A stretch of DNA of 11,762 nucleotides from Draconibacterium orientale (GCA_020718265.1 DYSM01000067.1:1-11762); one strand, 5' to 3'; positions 1 through 6,764 are shown, numbered from the stretch's first letter. Numbers and translations are program-made. The notes: generated from the sequence alone by a model not told the origin.

Positions 1-81
1 TATGACAATACATTCGATTGAAAAATGGCTATAATCAGCTAAAAATTAAATATTTAACTGTTTTCTTACAAATACGAAATT

Positions 82-1443
82 TTACTTTTTCTCTTCGGCT
101 TTGTACAGCATTTTAATGTCGGTGATTTTAACTTTTTGTCCGTTTTCCAACCGTTTGGAAATTAAGCTGTAAGGCGCAATCACAACTTCATCGTCGGGCG
201 ATAAACCTTCCAAAATTTGAATGTATTCGTTGTCCTGCACGCCGGTTTTTACGGGTTTCACGCTCGTAAATCCGTCTTTGACCACGAACACAAGCTCAAT
301 CGGCTCTTTTTTCTTATCAATTTCGGAAAGCATCAGGCTGTCCGAAACGTTTTTCGGACGTTTGCGCACATCGGATGTGTCCATACGCGTAGTTACGGAT
401 TGTATCGGAACGGTTGCCACGTTTACAACGGTTTGCGTGCGAATATCCGCCGTTGCCGACATTCCGGGGCGAAACGGATAGAATTTCGGATTATCTTTCG
501 GAATTAAATCTTGATACGATTCTTTGATTATGAGAATTTTAACTTCAAAGTCCGTAACACTTTCCGATGTCAATACCTGGCTGCCTGTTCCGCTGCCCGA
601 TGAGTTTGCAATTTCGTGCACAATGCCTTTAAATTCTTTTTCAAAATACGCATCTATCTCAATCAGAGCAGTATCGCCACGTTTAACTTTCACGATGTCG
701 TTTTCGTTCACATCCACAATGACTTCCATGGAACTCATGTCGGCAATGCGCAACAGTTCAGTTCCGCTCATTTGTATTGTGCCCACAACGCGTTCGCCTT
801 TTTCTACATTGAGTTTGGAAACGATGCCGGTCATCGGCGCGTAAATACTTGTCTTATTGAGATTTTCACGCGCTTCTTTAAGTGATGCTTCAGCACTTTT
901 TATCGAAAATCCGGAGGCTAAAACGGTTTGTTCTGCTGCATCGACTTCGGATTGTGCGCTCACAAACGCGGTCTGCGCTTGTTCGAAATCCGATTTACTT
1001 ATGGCTTTTTGGTCAAAAAGTTCTTTGCTGCGGTTGAAGGTGAGTTTTGCTTGCTCGAAATTTGCTTTAACCTGTGCCAGACGCGCTTTTGCATTTGCCA
1101 AATTTGCTTTTGCGGAGTTCACGCCGGCTTCCATGCGGTCTGAGTTGGACAGGTAAATGTCCGGTTTTATTTTCAACAGAAGTTGTCCTTCTTTGACTTC
1201 ATCGCCTTCTTTTACAAATAGTTCCACAATTTCGCCCGACACATCGGAGCTTATTTTTACTTCAACTTGAGGCTGAATTTTTCCGTTGGCGGTAATTTGT
1301 TCGGTAATTGTTCGGTTTTGAACTTTTTCCGTCGCCACTTCTAAGCCGGCATCTTCGCCCAATGCGCCCGAAGCTTTTAATACAAACAGTAACACAATAA
1401 GCCCGCCAATGGCAAAAAGGCTGATTTTAAGCGTTTTACTCAT
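82..1443 (-). CDS. HlyD/MacA-family periplasmic adaptor subunit of an efflux transporter
   Basis: This 453-residue protein is a membrane fusion (periplasmic adaptor) protein, which bridges an inner-membrane pump and an outer-membrane channel. A single N-terminal membrane anchor spans about residues 7-24. The first half of the lipoyl/barrel-sandwich domain is at about 58-92 (SSDVSGEIVELFVKEGDEV). A long alpha-helical hairpin rich in Ala, Lys and Glu covers about 105-195. The second lipoyl half is at about 198-222 (IYAPMTGIVSKLNVEKGERV), followed by beta-barrel and membrane-proximal domains to the end. The form is typical of Bacteroidota adaptors that pair with MacB-type ABC pumps or RND pumps. 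The pump gene would be expected downstream, beyond the left edge, so the partner is inferred. The ATG at 1443 puts the hydrophobic anchor directly at the N-terminus. A TACCTTTG -7 box lies about 27 bases upstream. The substrate cannot be read from the sequence. Confidence 0.92.
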   Translation of the reverse strand: MSKTLKISLFAIGGLIVLLFVLKASGALGEDAGLEVATEKVQNRTITEQITANGKIQPQVEVKISSDVSGEIVELFVKEGDEVKEGQLLLKIKPDIYLSNSDRMEAGVNSAKANLANAKARLAQVKANFEQAKLTFNRSKELFDQKAISKSDFEQAQTAFVSAQSEVDAAEQTVLASGFSIKSAEASLKEARENLNKTSIYAPMTGIVSKLNVEKGERVVGTIQMSGTELLRIADMSSMEVIVDVNENDIVKVKRGDTALIEIDAYFEKEFKGIVHEIANSSGSGTGSQVLTSESVTDFEVKILIIKESYQDLIPKDNPKFYPFRPGMSATADIRTQTVVNVATVPIQSVTTRMDTSDVRKRPKNVSDSLMLSEIDKKKEPIELVFVVKDGFTSVKPVKTGVQDNEYIQILEGLSPDDEVVIAPYSLISKRLENGQKVKITDIKMLYKAEEKK

Positions 1444-1469
1444 TAAATGCTAAATTTTATACAATGCGG

Positions 1470-1477
1470 CAAAGGTA
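1470..1477 (-). promoter_or_regulatory. -7 box of the adaptor gene
   Basis: On the minus strand this reads TACCTTTG followed by C, a full match to the Bacteroidota -7 consensus TAnnTTTG. It would start transcription about 20 bases before the adaptor ATG at 1443. No clear TTTG is seen at the -33 position, so the adaptor may also be read through from the gldH-like gene upstream. Confidence 0.45.
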
Positions 1478-1546
1478 TGAAACAATACGGATTTGCCGAC
1501 ATGTTTTTGACGGTTTTCGGGCTGCAAAATAAGTTGTTCGGCAGTT

Positions 1547-2014
1547 TTATTCCGAAATTCGGACTCGGTAACCGACGCTCATCAGGGCAACTACCGGGTC
1601 GTCGGGCATGGCGTGCGTGAGCGTGAGCGTGTATTTGCCTTTGGGCAGAATTTCTTTTTCCGAAACAGGCGATTCGATGTCCCACATATCGCCGGCAACA
1701 TCGCCTATGTATTTACCTTTTTCGTCAATGGCTTTGATGAAAATATCTTTCTCAACCGTTGTGCCGTCCGGTTTCGTCATTTCGGCGTGAACTTTCAGAA
1801 TCGGATACGGATATGCCGTGATGTAACGCATGAAAAACAGAATATCATACGATGTTTCTTCGGCAATTTCAAACTCAAACGTTTTTACATCCGTGCGCCA
1901 CCAGCGATAATTTTCGAGCGTTTCTTGGTCGGAATGCGCATTTTGGCACGATACTCCGGCAAACATTATGCCTGCTAAGAATACCGCTGCAACTGTATTT
2001 TTTAATGAAATCAT
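1547..2014 (-). CDS. gldH: GldH-family (gliding motility) lipoprotein
   Basis: This is a 155-residue exported lipoprotein of the GldH family. GldH is known in Flavobacterium as a lipoprotein needed for gliding, and homologues also occur in non-gliding Bacteroidota, where the role is unclear. The N-terminus has a short positive region, a hydrophobic stretch of about 14 residues and a lipidation cysteine near residue 23 (FAGVSC); the residue at -3 is Gly rather than Leu, so the lipobox is relaxed. The rest is a single beta-sandwich-like domain. Family-like segments are YDILFFMRYITAYPYPILKVHAEMTKPDG, the GDVAGDMWDIESP region and a final TLTHAMPD...VGYRVRI. A longer reading begins at a TTG at 2029. 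I prefer the ATG at 2014 because it starts the signal peptide cleanly (MISLKNTVAAVF) and has a TAAATTTG promoter box just upstream. The gene ends 103 bases before the adaptor gene, which has the same direction. Gliding cannot be inferred from this gene alone. Confidence 0.82.
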   Translation of the reverse strand: MISLKNTVAAVFLAGIMFAGVSCQNAHSDQETLENYRWWRTDVKTFEFEIAEETSYDILFFMRYITAYPYPILKVHAEMTKPDGTTVEKDIFIKAIDEKGKYIGDVAGDMWDIESPVSEKEILPKGKYTLTLTHAMPDDPVVALMSVGYRVRISE

Positions 2015-2039
2015 AGTTTTAATATCCAAATTAATTCTA

Positions 2040-2047
2040 CAAATTTA
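2040..2047 (-). promoter_or_regulatory. -7 box of the gldH-like gene
   Basis: The minus strand reads TAAATTTG, a full match to TAnnTTTG, 25 bases upstream of the ATG at 2014. The expected -33 region falls in the T-run next to the terminator at 2064-2092 and is not a clean TTTG. Confidence 0.45.
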
Positions 2048-2063
2048 TAAAATAAATCCAATA

Positions 2064-2092
2064 AAAAAAGCCCCGTTTTTCAACGAGGCTTT
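2064..2092 (-). terminator. Orphan intrinsic terminator read leftwards
   Basis: The arms AAAGCC and GGCTTT, a C/A mismatch, and then CGTT and AACG form a stem around a TTTC loop. On the minus strand the hairpin is followed by a run of seven T, so it works for leftward transcription. No minus-strand gene is visible to its right before dnaG, which runs the other way. It may end a small RNA or antisense transcript, or shield gldH from upstream readthrough. Confidence 0.6.
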
Positions 2093-2262
2093 CGACCGTG
2101 TAAATCTAACCTAAAAACTAAACTGCTATGAACTGAATTCACAACTAAGATGCAAAGTGCTGCAAACGGTTGCATAAAAATGAAATATTTTTTTAAAAAT
2201 CTTACGTTGGATTATTTTTTGCGCGTAAAGTGTTGAAATCCAGTATTCTATAAAAAACTAAT

Positions 2263-2311
2263 AATTCATAATTCATAATTCATAATTTCTAATTCATAAT
2301 TTCTAAATTCT
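2263..2311. repeat. Seven-unit tandem repeat of a 7-bp motif
   Basis: The units are AATTCAT three times, then AATTTCT, AATTCAT, AATTTCT and AAATTCT, ending about 30 bases before the dnaG start. The rest of the 2048-2341 spacer holds the terminator at 2064-2092, a small inverted repeat TGCAA-N4-TTGCA near 2162-2175, and no open reading frame worth naming. The array reaches into the upstream half of the dnaG promoter. Confidence 0.7.
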
Positions 2312-2327
2312 AATGACAAAAAGTGTG

Positions 2328-2335
2328 TATTTTTG
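2328..2335 (+). promoter_or_regulatory. dnaG promoter -7 box; transcript probably leaderless
   Basis: The box reads TATTTTTG followed by C, a full match to TAnnTTTG. Its last base is only seven bases before the A of the dnaG ATG at 2342, so transcription should begin at or within a few bases of the start codon. A TTTC at 2300-2303 is the nearest -33 candidate, with a spacer slightly longer than usual. Confidence 0.5.
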
Positions 2336-2341
2336 CGCCGT

Positions 2342-4276
2342 ATGATACCGCCCGATACCGTAAGGAAAATACATGAAACTGCTGATATTGTAGAAGTTGT
2401 AAGCGATTTCGTTAATTTGAAACGCGCCGGAACGAACTACAAAGGCAATTGCCCGTTTCACGACGAAAAAACGCCGTCGTTTATGGTATCGCCGGCAAAA
2501 CAAGTCTATAAATGCTTCGGTTGCGGCGCATCGGGCAAGCCCGTGAAATTTGTCATGGAGCACGAAAAGCTGAATTACACCGATGCGCTGAAATATCTTG
2601 CAAAGAAATACAACATCGAAATTCAGGAACGCGAAATGACGGCGACTGAGGTTTCCGAACATTTGGAACGTGAAAGCCTGCTAATCGTTACGGAATTTGC
2701 CAAGAATTTTTTTGTCGAAAATTTACATAAAACCGACGAAGGACGCAACATCGGATTGGCGTATTTCCGCGAGCGCGGGTTTACGGATGCCGTAATTAGG
2801 AAATTTGAACTCGGTTGGAGTCCGCGCACGAGCAACGCACTCACGCAAGCCGCGCTGAGCAAAGGCTACCAACAAAAATTCCTCGAAAAAGTCGGGCTGA
2901 CCATCCACAACACCGAGCGCGATTATTTGTTCGACCGCTTTGCCGAGCGTGTCATGTTTCCGATACAATCCTTGTCGGGGCAAGTCATTGCGTTTGGCGG
3001 CAGAACCTTGCGCACGGACAAGAAAGTTGCTAAATATCTGAACTCACCTGAGTCGGACATCTATCACAAATCCAACGTTTTATACGGAATATTTCAAGCA
3101 AAGGAAGCAATACGAAAACATGATATGTGTTACCTCACGGAAGGTTACACGGACGTGATTTCGATGCACCAAGCCGGAATCGAAAACGTTGTGGCATCGT
3201 CCGGAACTGCGCTCACGAAGGAACAGCTCAAACTTATTCGGCGTTTTACAAAAAATTTGACAATTCTGTACGACGGCGATGCTGCAGGCATAAACGCCGC
3301 GCTGAAAGGCACGGATTTGGCACTTTCGTTGGAATTGGACGTAAAAGTGATTCTGTTGCCCGACGGCGACGACCCCGATTCGTTTTCGCGCAAACACACC
3401 ACGGACGAAATTGCAGATTTTCTCAAAAAAAATGCCGTAAGTTTTATTTTGTTTAAGGCAAATTTATTAAAGCAAGTGCCTCATACAGAACCGGTAAAAC
3501 GTGCGCAAATGCTTACGGATATTGTAAAATCGATTTCGGAAATTCCGAATCAAATTTTACGGTCGGAATATATTCGTGAATGCAGCAATTCGTTGAATAT
3601 CAGAGAAGAAAATCTGTATGAAGAACTTACGCGCCTGATTGCCGAAAAGTTTGAAAACAACCGTAAAACCAATTTCAAGGAGCGCGACCCGCATGTGGCA
3701 TACACGCCGCAACTTCCGGCATTTATTGACAAAATATTTTCCGAAAATAATGAAAAAGAATTGTTGAATTACTTGTTCAACTATGGCGGCAATGTGATTG
3801 CGGAAGACGAACAAACGGGTGATAAACAAACGGTTGCGGAGTTTATTGTGTCGGAATTAAAGAATGAAAACTTGGAGTTCCGAAACTTAATATATCAAAA
3901 AATATTTGAAGAATACGACAAACTTTTTATCAACAGCGAGGCTGTGCCGACGGATTATTTCTTGGAACACGAAGACGATTCGGTGCGTAATGTTACGCTT
4001 GAGCTTGTAAGTCCGCAGCGCGAACTGAGCAAACTTTGGGAAAAACGCGGCAATGCCAACGAACTTATTACCACACGATTGGAAGAACTTGTGCCCGCAG
4101 CCGTAGAAAAATACAAACTCAAATTGATACAAGTAAAAATTGAAAAAACCGTTGAAGAGTTAAATGCCGTATCCGATTTGCCCGAACGCCTGCGCATTCT
4201 TTTGGACGAAATGCTGTTTTTGGACAAACTGAAAATAGAACTTCTTAAATTTACCGAAAAAACTCCAATATTGTAA
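2342..4276 (+). CDS. dnaG: DNA primase DnaG
   Basis: This 644-residue primase makes the short RNA primers for chromosome replication, working with the DnaB helicase at the fork. The N-terminal CHC2 zinc finger is complete: Cys37, His40, Cys58 and Cys61 (CPFH ... CFGC). The catalytic core follows, with the conserved FGGR motif near 218-221. The TOPRIM metal site has Glu267 (TEGYTD), Asp311/Asp313 (YDGDAAG) and the DGDDPD motif at 341-346. The C-terminal third is divergent and helical, as expected for the DnaB-binding region. The length is normal for Bacteroidota DnaG. An alternative TTG at 2333 would add three residues, but it lies inside the -7 promoter box, so the ATG at 2342 is chosen. The yhbP-like gene follows after 10 bases, so the two are probably co-transcribed. 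Confidence 0.97.
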   Translation: MIPPDTVRKIHETADIVEVVSDFVNLKRAGTNYKGNCPFHDEKTPSFMVSPAKQVYKCFGCGASGKPVKFVMEHEKLNYTDALKYLAKKYNIEIQEREMTATEVSEHLERESLLIVTEFAKNFFVENLHKTDEGRNIGLAYFRERGFTDAVIRKFELGWSPRTSNALTQAALSKGYQQKFLEKVGLTIHNTERDYLFDRFAERVMFPIQSLSGQVIAFGGRTLRTDKKVAKYLNSPESDIYHKSNVLYGIFQAKEAIRKHDMCYLTEGYTDVISMHQAGIENVVASSGTALTKEQLKLIRRFTKNLTILYDGDAAGINAALKGTDLALSLELDVKVILLPDGDDPDSFSRKHTTDEIADFLKKNAVSFILFKANLLKQVPHTEPVKRAQMLTDIVKSISEIPNQILRSEYIRECSNSLNIREENLYEELTRLIAEKFENNRKTNFKERDPHVAYTPQLPAFIDKIFSENNEKELLNYLFNYGGNVIAEDEQTGDKQTVAEFIVSELKNENLEFRNLIYQKIFEEYDKLFINSEAVPTDYFLEHEDDSVRNVTLELVSPQRELSKLWEKRGNANELITTRLEELVPAAVEKYKLKLIQVKIEKTVEELNAVSDLPERLRILLDEMLFLDKLKIELLKFTEKTPIL

Positions 4277-4286
4277 ACCTCACAGT

Positions 4287-4730
4287 ATGAACGAAATAAA
4301 CAAAGATATTATCCGATTCATAAACAAACACCACGTGCTCACGCTTGCCACTTCGGTAGAAAATCAACCTTATTGTGCCAACTGCTTTTATGTGTACGAC
4401 GAAACCGATAATGTGTTCATTTTCACAACATCCGACCAAACAAAACACGGACAGGATGCCGTGCGCAACCCGCGTGTGGCTGCATCGGTGGTGTTGGAAA
4501 CGCTTGTGGTCGGCAAAATTCGCGGCGTGCAAATTACCGGCGACATGCTAAAACCTGAGGATGAGGCTTTGAAGAAGTTCAAAAAAAAATATCTGCTTCG
4601 CTTTCCTTTTGCGCAATTGCTGAACCCGGAAGTTTGGATTTTGCGCCCCGATTTCCTGAAATACACGGATAATAGGCTCGGATTCGGCAAAAAACTGATT
4701 TGGGAAGCGCGTTCGACTAAAATTGAATAA
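4287..4730 (+). CDS. YhbP (UPF0306) family protein, pyridoxamine-phosphate-oxidase-like fold
   Basis: This 147-residue protein belongs to the YhbP/UPF0306 group of split-barrel, flavin-binding-like proteins. E. coli YhbP is the best-known member by name and its biochemical role is not established. Family features are the N-terminal helix with HHVLTLAT, the PYCANCFYVYDE strand pair, the TTSDQTKHGQ segment, KIRGVQITGD, and the C-terminal signature DNRLGFGKKLIW, which is very close to the same region of E. coli YhbP. The ATG lies 10 bases after the dnaG stop. The link to dnaG looks positional only. No terminator is seen after the stop; the promoter of the tRNA gene begins six bases later. I am sure of the family but not of any enzymatic activity. 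Confidence 0.85.
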   Translation: MNEINKDIIRFINKHHVLTLATSVENQPYCANCFYVYDETDNVFIFTTSDQTKHGQDAVRNPRVAASVVLETLVVGKIRGVQITGDMLKPEDEALKKFKKKYLLRFPFAQLLNPEVWILRPDFLKYTDNRLGFGKKLIWEARSTKIE

Positions 4731-4735
4731 AAAAA

Positions 4736-4768
4736 TTTGCAAATTGAAATAATTTATTTGTATCTTTG
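4736..4768 (+). promoter_or_regulatory. tRNA-Cys promoter (TTTG-N21-TATCTTTG)
   Basis: TTTG at 4736-4739 and TATCTTTG at 4761-4768 are separated by 21 bases, a complete match to the Bacteroidota consensus. Transcription would start about eight bases before the mature tRNA. It is the internal reference for the promoter calls elsewhere in the window. Confidence 0.75.
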
Positions 4769-4782
4769 CAGTCCGCAAAAAG

Positions 4783-4853
4783 GGTCACATGGCCGAGGGG
4801 TTAGGCACCGGTCTGCAAAACCGATCACAGCGGTTCAAATCCGCTTGTGACCT
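4783..4853 (+). tRNA. tRNA-Cys (anticodon GCA)
   Basis: A full cloverleaf can be drawn. The acceptor stem GGTCACA pairs with TGTGACC over seven base pairs, with a T discriminator at 4853 as usual for tRNA-Cys. The D arm is GCC/GGC. The anticodon stem CCGGT/ACCGA has one C-A mismatch at its outer end, with loop CTGCAAA and GCA at 4815-4817. The T arm is AGCGG/CCGCT around TTCAAAT. No CCA is encoded. The gene is intact and keeps its own promoter, so an element inserted at its 3' end would have restored the tRNA sequence, as integrases of this kind normally do. Confidence 0.93.
4834..4853. other. Probable left attachment site in the tRNA 3' end
   Basis: The 3' end of the tRNA (T loop to discriminator base) is the usual crossover segment for tRNA-targeting tyrosine recombinases, and an integrase gene lies directly downstream in the same direction. 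No second copy is found in the window, so the crossover bases cannot be fixed here. The partner copy should lie beyond position 11762. Confidence 0.4.
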
Positions 4854-4865
4854 CTGAATATCAAT

Positions 4866-4893
4866 ACGTTGTGAGAAATTTTTCTCACAACGT
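4866..4893 (+). terminator. Long perfect hairpin after tRNA-Cys
   Basis: ACGTTGTGAGAAA and TTTCTCACAACGT form a perfect stem of at least 11 base pairs around a small T-rich loop. It is followed by TGATTTTC, a poor T-run. It may end the tRNA transcript, separate it from the integrase, or be bound by the integrase. A further pair TCAAGAC/GTC..TCTTGA lies at 4900-4927. Confidence 0.5.
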
Positions 4894-4954
4894 TGATTTT
4901 CAAGACGTTTTTTGTTAGTCCTCTTGACGTTTTGAAAGGAATTTTTCATGTTTT

Positions 4955-4998
4955 TCGATAAAATGTTTACCGGATGTTTACCGGAACAATTTTATCGA
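4955..4998. promoter_or_regulatory. Nested inverted and direct repeats before the integrase gene
   Basis: A perfect 10-bp inverted repeat, TCGATAAAAT at 4955-4964 and ATTTTATCGA at 4989-4998, encloses two adjacent perfect copies of ATGTTTACCGG at 4963-4973 and 4974-4984. It ends two bases before the integrase ATG at 5001. Such a site could be an operator for integrase control or a set of recombinase arm sites. Confidence 0.55.
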
Positions 4999-5000
4999 TT

Positions 5001-6170
5001 ATGAAAACAAGTATAAAAATATTTTTACGTCCCGACAATACAAATATTGACGGCTCGAGGTCTTTGTATTTACTATTCACTTCACAAAGACAACTTAAAA
5101 AAATTGCTTTAAATATTAAAGTAATGCCAAAAGATTGGAACGCATCAAAAACTGAAGTTAAGCGTTCCGATATTGAATTTTTGCGCAAAAACAAGCACAT
5201 CCGCAAATATTCCGACAAAGCAAACAAAATTATTGACGAATATTTTTTTGCAGATAAAAATTTGTCAGCGGACGAATTTGAACGACAATTTAAAAGTAAT
5301 TTGTTCGGAAATGAATCTTTTTACGATTTCATTGAAAACGAGCTCAAAACTTTAGACATTGCTGAAGGCACGCGCAAAGACTATGTAAAGCAAATATCTA
5401 AATTAAAATCATTCCGCAAAACATTGGATTTTAGCGAAATAGATTACAATTTGTTAAAAGATTATGACACACATTTACGCATCGGGCGCGACATAGAAAA
5501 CAACGAAAATACGCGGGCGTGTTCTATGAAATTTATTCGGCAAGTGATAAACAAAGCGACAAAACAAGGCATTACAGACGTTAAACCGTTTCAAAATTTC
5601 AAAGTAAAGCGTATTGAGGGCGACCGCGAACATTTAGAATTTTCGGAGCTTGAACGGCTCGAAATGCTTTTGCAGTCCGACAAATTGAACACGAATAAAA
5701 AAAGCGTATTGCAATATTTTTTATTTTCATGCTATACCGGTTTAAGATACGGCGATTTACAAACACTTAAATACAAAGATATTGCACCCGACAATATAGA
5801 CGGTAAAGACTATTTTTTTATCGTGATTGACATGCACAAAACCGGTAAACCGGTTGAAATTCCGTTGGCAAACAAGGCACTCAAGTTTATAGATAAAGGA
5901 CTTGCGGAAAAAACTGTATTTCATGTATTTACGAATCAAGCGACAAACCGACATTTAAAAACGATTATGCAGACCGCCGGCATAAATAAAGAAATTTCGT
6001 TTCATTCCGCACGGCACACATTTGCATCTGTGGCTTCAGATTTAGGCATACACCCGAATATCATTCAGTCAGTCATGGGACATACGGATATAAAGCAAAC
6101 TTTGAGCTATGCCAAAACAAGCCGTCGAGCAAAAGTAAACGCACTCAAAACAATGGACGAAAAACATTAG
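5001..6170 (+). CDS. Tyrosine recombinase (site-specific integrase)
   Basis: This protein of about 389 residues catalyses integration and excision by strand exchange at att sites. The N-terminus (IKIFLRPDNTNIDGSRSLYLLFT) resembles the arm-type DNA-binding domain of Bacteroidota integrases. A helical core-binding domain follows at about 95-190. The catalytic domain has Arg249 (TGLRYGDL), a Lys near 280 (HKTGKP), His335 and Arg338 (HSARHTF), His361 (MGH) and the nucleophile Tyr370 (TLSYAK), so the active site is complete. A longer reading starts at ATG 4974, adding nine residues, but that ATG belongs to the second copy of a tandem repeat inside an inverted repeat, so I prefer 5001. The gene lies 147 bases after tRNA-Cys in the same direction, fitting tRNA 3'-end integration. 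Its own terminator follows at 6218. Confidence 0.93.
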   Translation: MKTSIKIFLRPDNTNIDGSRSLYLLFTSQRQLKKIALNIKVMPKDWNASKTEVKRSDIEFLRKNKHIRKYSDKANKIIDEYFFADKNLSADEFERQFKSNLFGNESFYDFIENELKTLDIAEGTRKDYVKQISKLKSFRKTLDFSEIDYNLLKDYDTHLRIGRDIENNENTRACSMKFIRQVINKATKQGITDVKPFQNFKVKRIEGDREHLEFSELERLEMLLQSDKLNTNKKSVLQYFLFSCYTGLRYGDLQTLKYKDIAPDNIDGKDYFFIVIDMHKTGKPVEIPLANKALKFIDKGLAEKTVFHVFTNQATNRHLKTIMQTAGINKEISFHSARHTFASVASDLGIHPNIIQSVMGHTDIKQTLSYAKTSRRAKVNALKTMDEKH

Positions 6171-6217
6171 CATTATTAGACTAAATTTTGTTGAAATTTG
6201 GCTGTTTTTTGAAAATG

Positions 6218-6261
6218 TGCCGTAAATTCTGAAAAATTCGGATTTACGGCATTATTTTTTT
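6218..6261 (+). terminator. Integrase terminator
   Basis: TGCCGTAAAT at 6218-6227 and ATTTACGGCA at 6242-6251 form a perfect 10-bp stem with a 14-base loop, followed by TTATTTTTTT. It lies about 48 bases after the integrase stop and closes the left side of the gene-free repeat region. Confidence 0.8.
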
Positions 6262-6317
6262 GAAAAACTTTTAAATTTTTTGAAAAACAGTCGTTTTTTA
6301 GTCCGATTTTTTGAAAA
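6256..6317. repeat. TTTTTTGAAAA repeats, left set
   Basis: TTTTTTGAAAAAC occurs at 6256-6268 and 6276-6288, and TTTTTTGAAAA at 6307-6317. The last two start 31 bases apart, the same period as the right-hand set at 6649-6757, where the motif is in the opposite orientation (GTTTTTCAAAAAC). The first copy overlaps the T-run of the integrase terminator. Confidence 0.5.
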
Positions 6318-6351
6318 TCGTTTTTCAGAGTGGACACTCACTTTCAAAACA

Positions 6352-6610
6352 GTAAATATGGTAAATATGGTAAATATTGATGTTTAACATTCTGTATTTA
6401 AGCAATTTACATATTTACTATTTCTTTACTAAACAGTAAATTTCTTTACTATTTCGGCTTAAACTTGCCGAATAAGAAAATATGTTTTTTTCAGTGTTTT
6501 TTATTTTTGGCTAAAACAGTAAATACAGTAAAGAAATAGTAAAGTTGTAAGTATTTGATTTTCATTTTATCATACGGTTTTCTTTACTATATTTACTATA
6601 TTTACTATTT
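6352..6610. other. Iteron-like region, candidate replication origin
   Basis: There are three head-to-tail 9-mers, GTAAATATG, GTAAATATG and GTAAATATT, at 6352-6378. They are followed by many AGTAAA/TTTACT elements on both strands. TTTACTATTTCTTTACT at 6414-6430 is repeated as a perfect 17-bp reverse complement at 6527-6543. Between them lies a small hairpin TTCGGC/GCCGAA at 6453-6472. Further TTTACTAT copies follow at about 6583-6609. The segment is gene-free, AT-rich, bounded by two terminators and next to the element's primase-helicase gene. That fits an origin, but no DnaA box or nick site was identified. Confidence 0.5.
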
Positions 6611-6648
6611 TCTTTATCATGTTCAATATTACTTTTGAAAAAAGGCTG

Positions 6649-6757
6649 TTTTCAAAAAAAACGGTGTTTTTTCAAAGGATTTTCAAAAACTTTCAAAGAT
6701 TTTCAGATGTTTTTCAAAAACTTTCAAAGAAATTCGGGTGTTTTTCAAAAACTTTCA
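6649..6757. repeat. Four direct repeats with an exact 31-bp period
   Basis: TTTTCAAAAA begins at 6649, 6680, 6711 and 6742, each 31 bases apart. The copies at 6680 and 6711 share a perfect 20-mer (TTTTCAAAAACTTTCAAAGA); the one at 6742 shares its first 16 bases; the one at 6649 shares only the core. The spacing is close to three helical turns, so proteins bound to the copies would sit on one face of the DNA. Confidence 0.7.
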
Positions 6758-6764
6758 GATTTTC

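Noticed and set aside
1..81. A gene or terminator at the left edge
   Set aside because: The stretch is AT-rich and holds no open frame, convincing hairpin or promoter box that I can support.
1443..1685. Minus-strand frame overlapping the end of the gldH-like gene
   Set aside because: It covers the spacer and the gldH 3' end in another frame, with a low-complexity His/Ala/Arg start and no family resemblance.
4963..4984. Insertion-sequence target duplication
   Set aside because: The 11-bp copies are directly adjacent with no inserted DNA between them and lie inside a larger inverted repeat, so a regulatory site is the simpler reading.
6340..6610. CRISPR array
   Set aside because: The repeats are short, AT-rich and on both strands, with no constant-length unique spacers and no cas gene.
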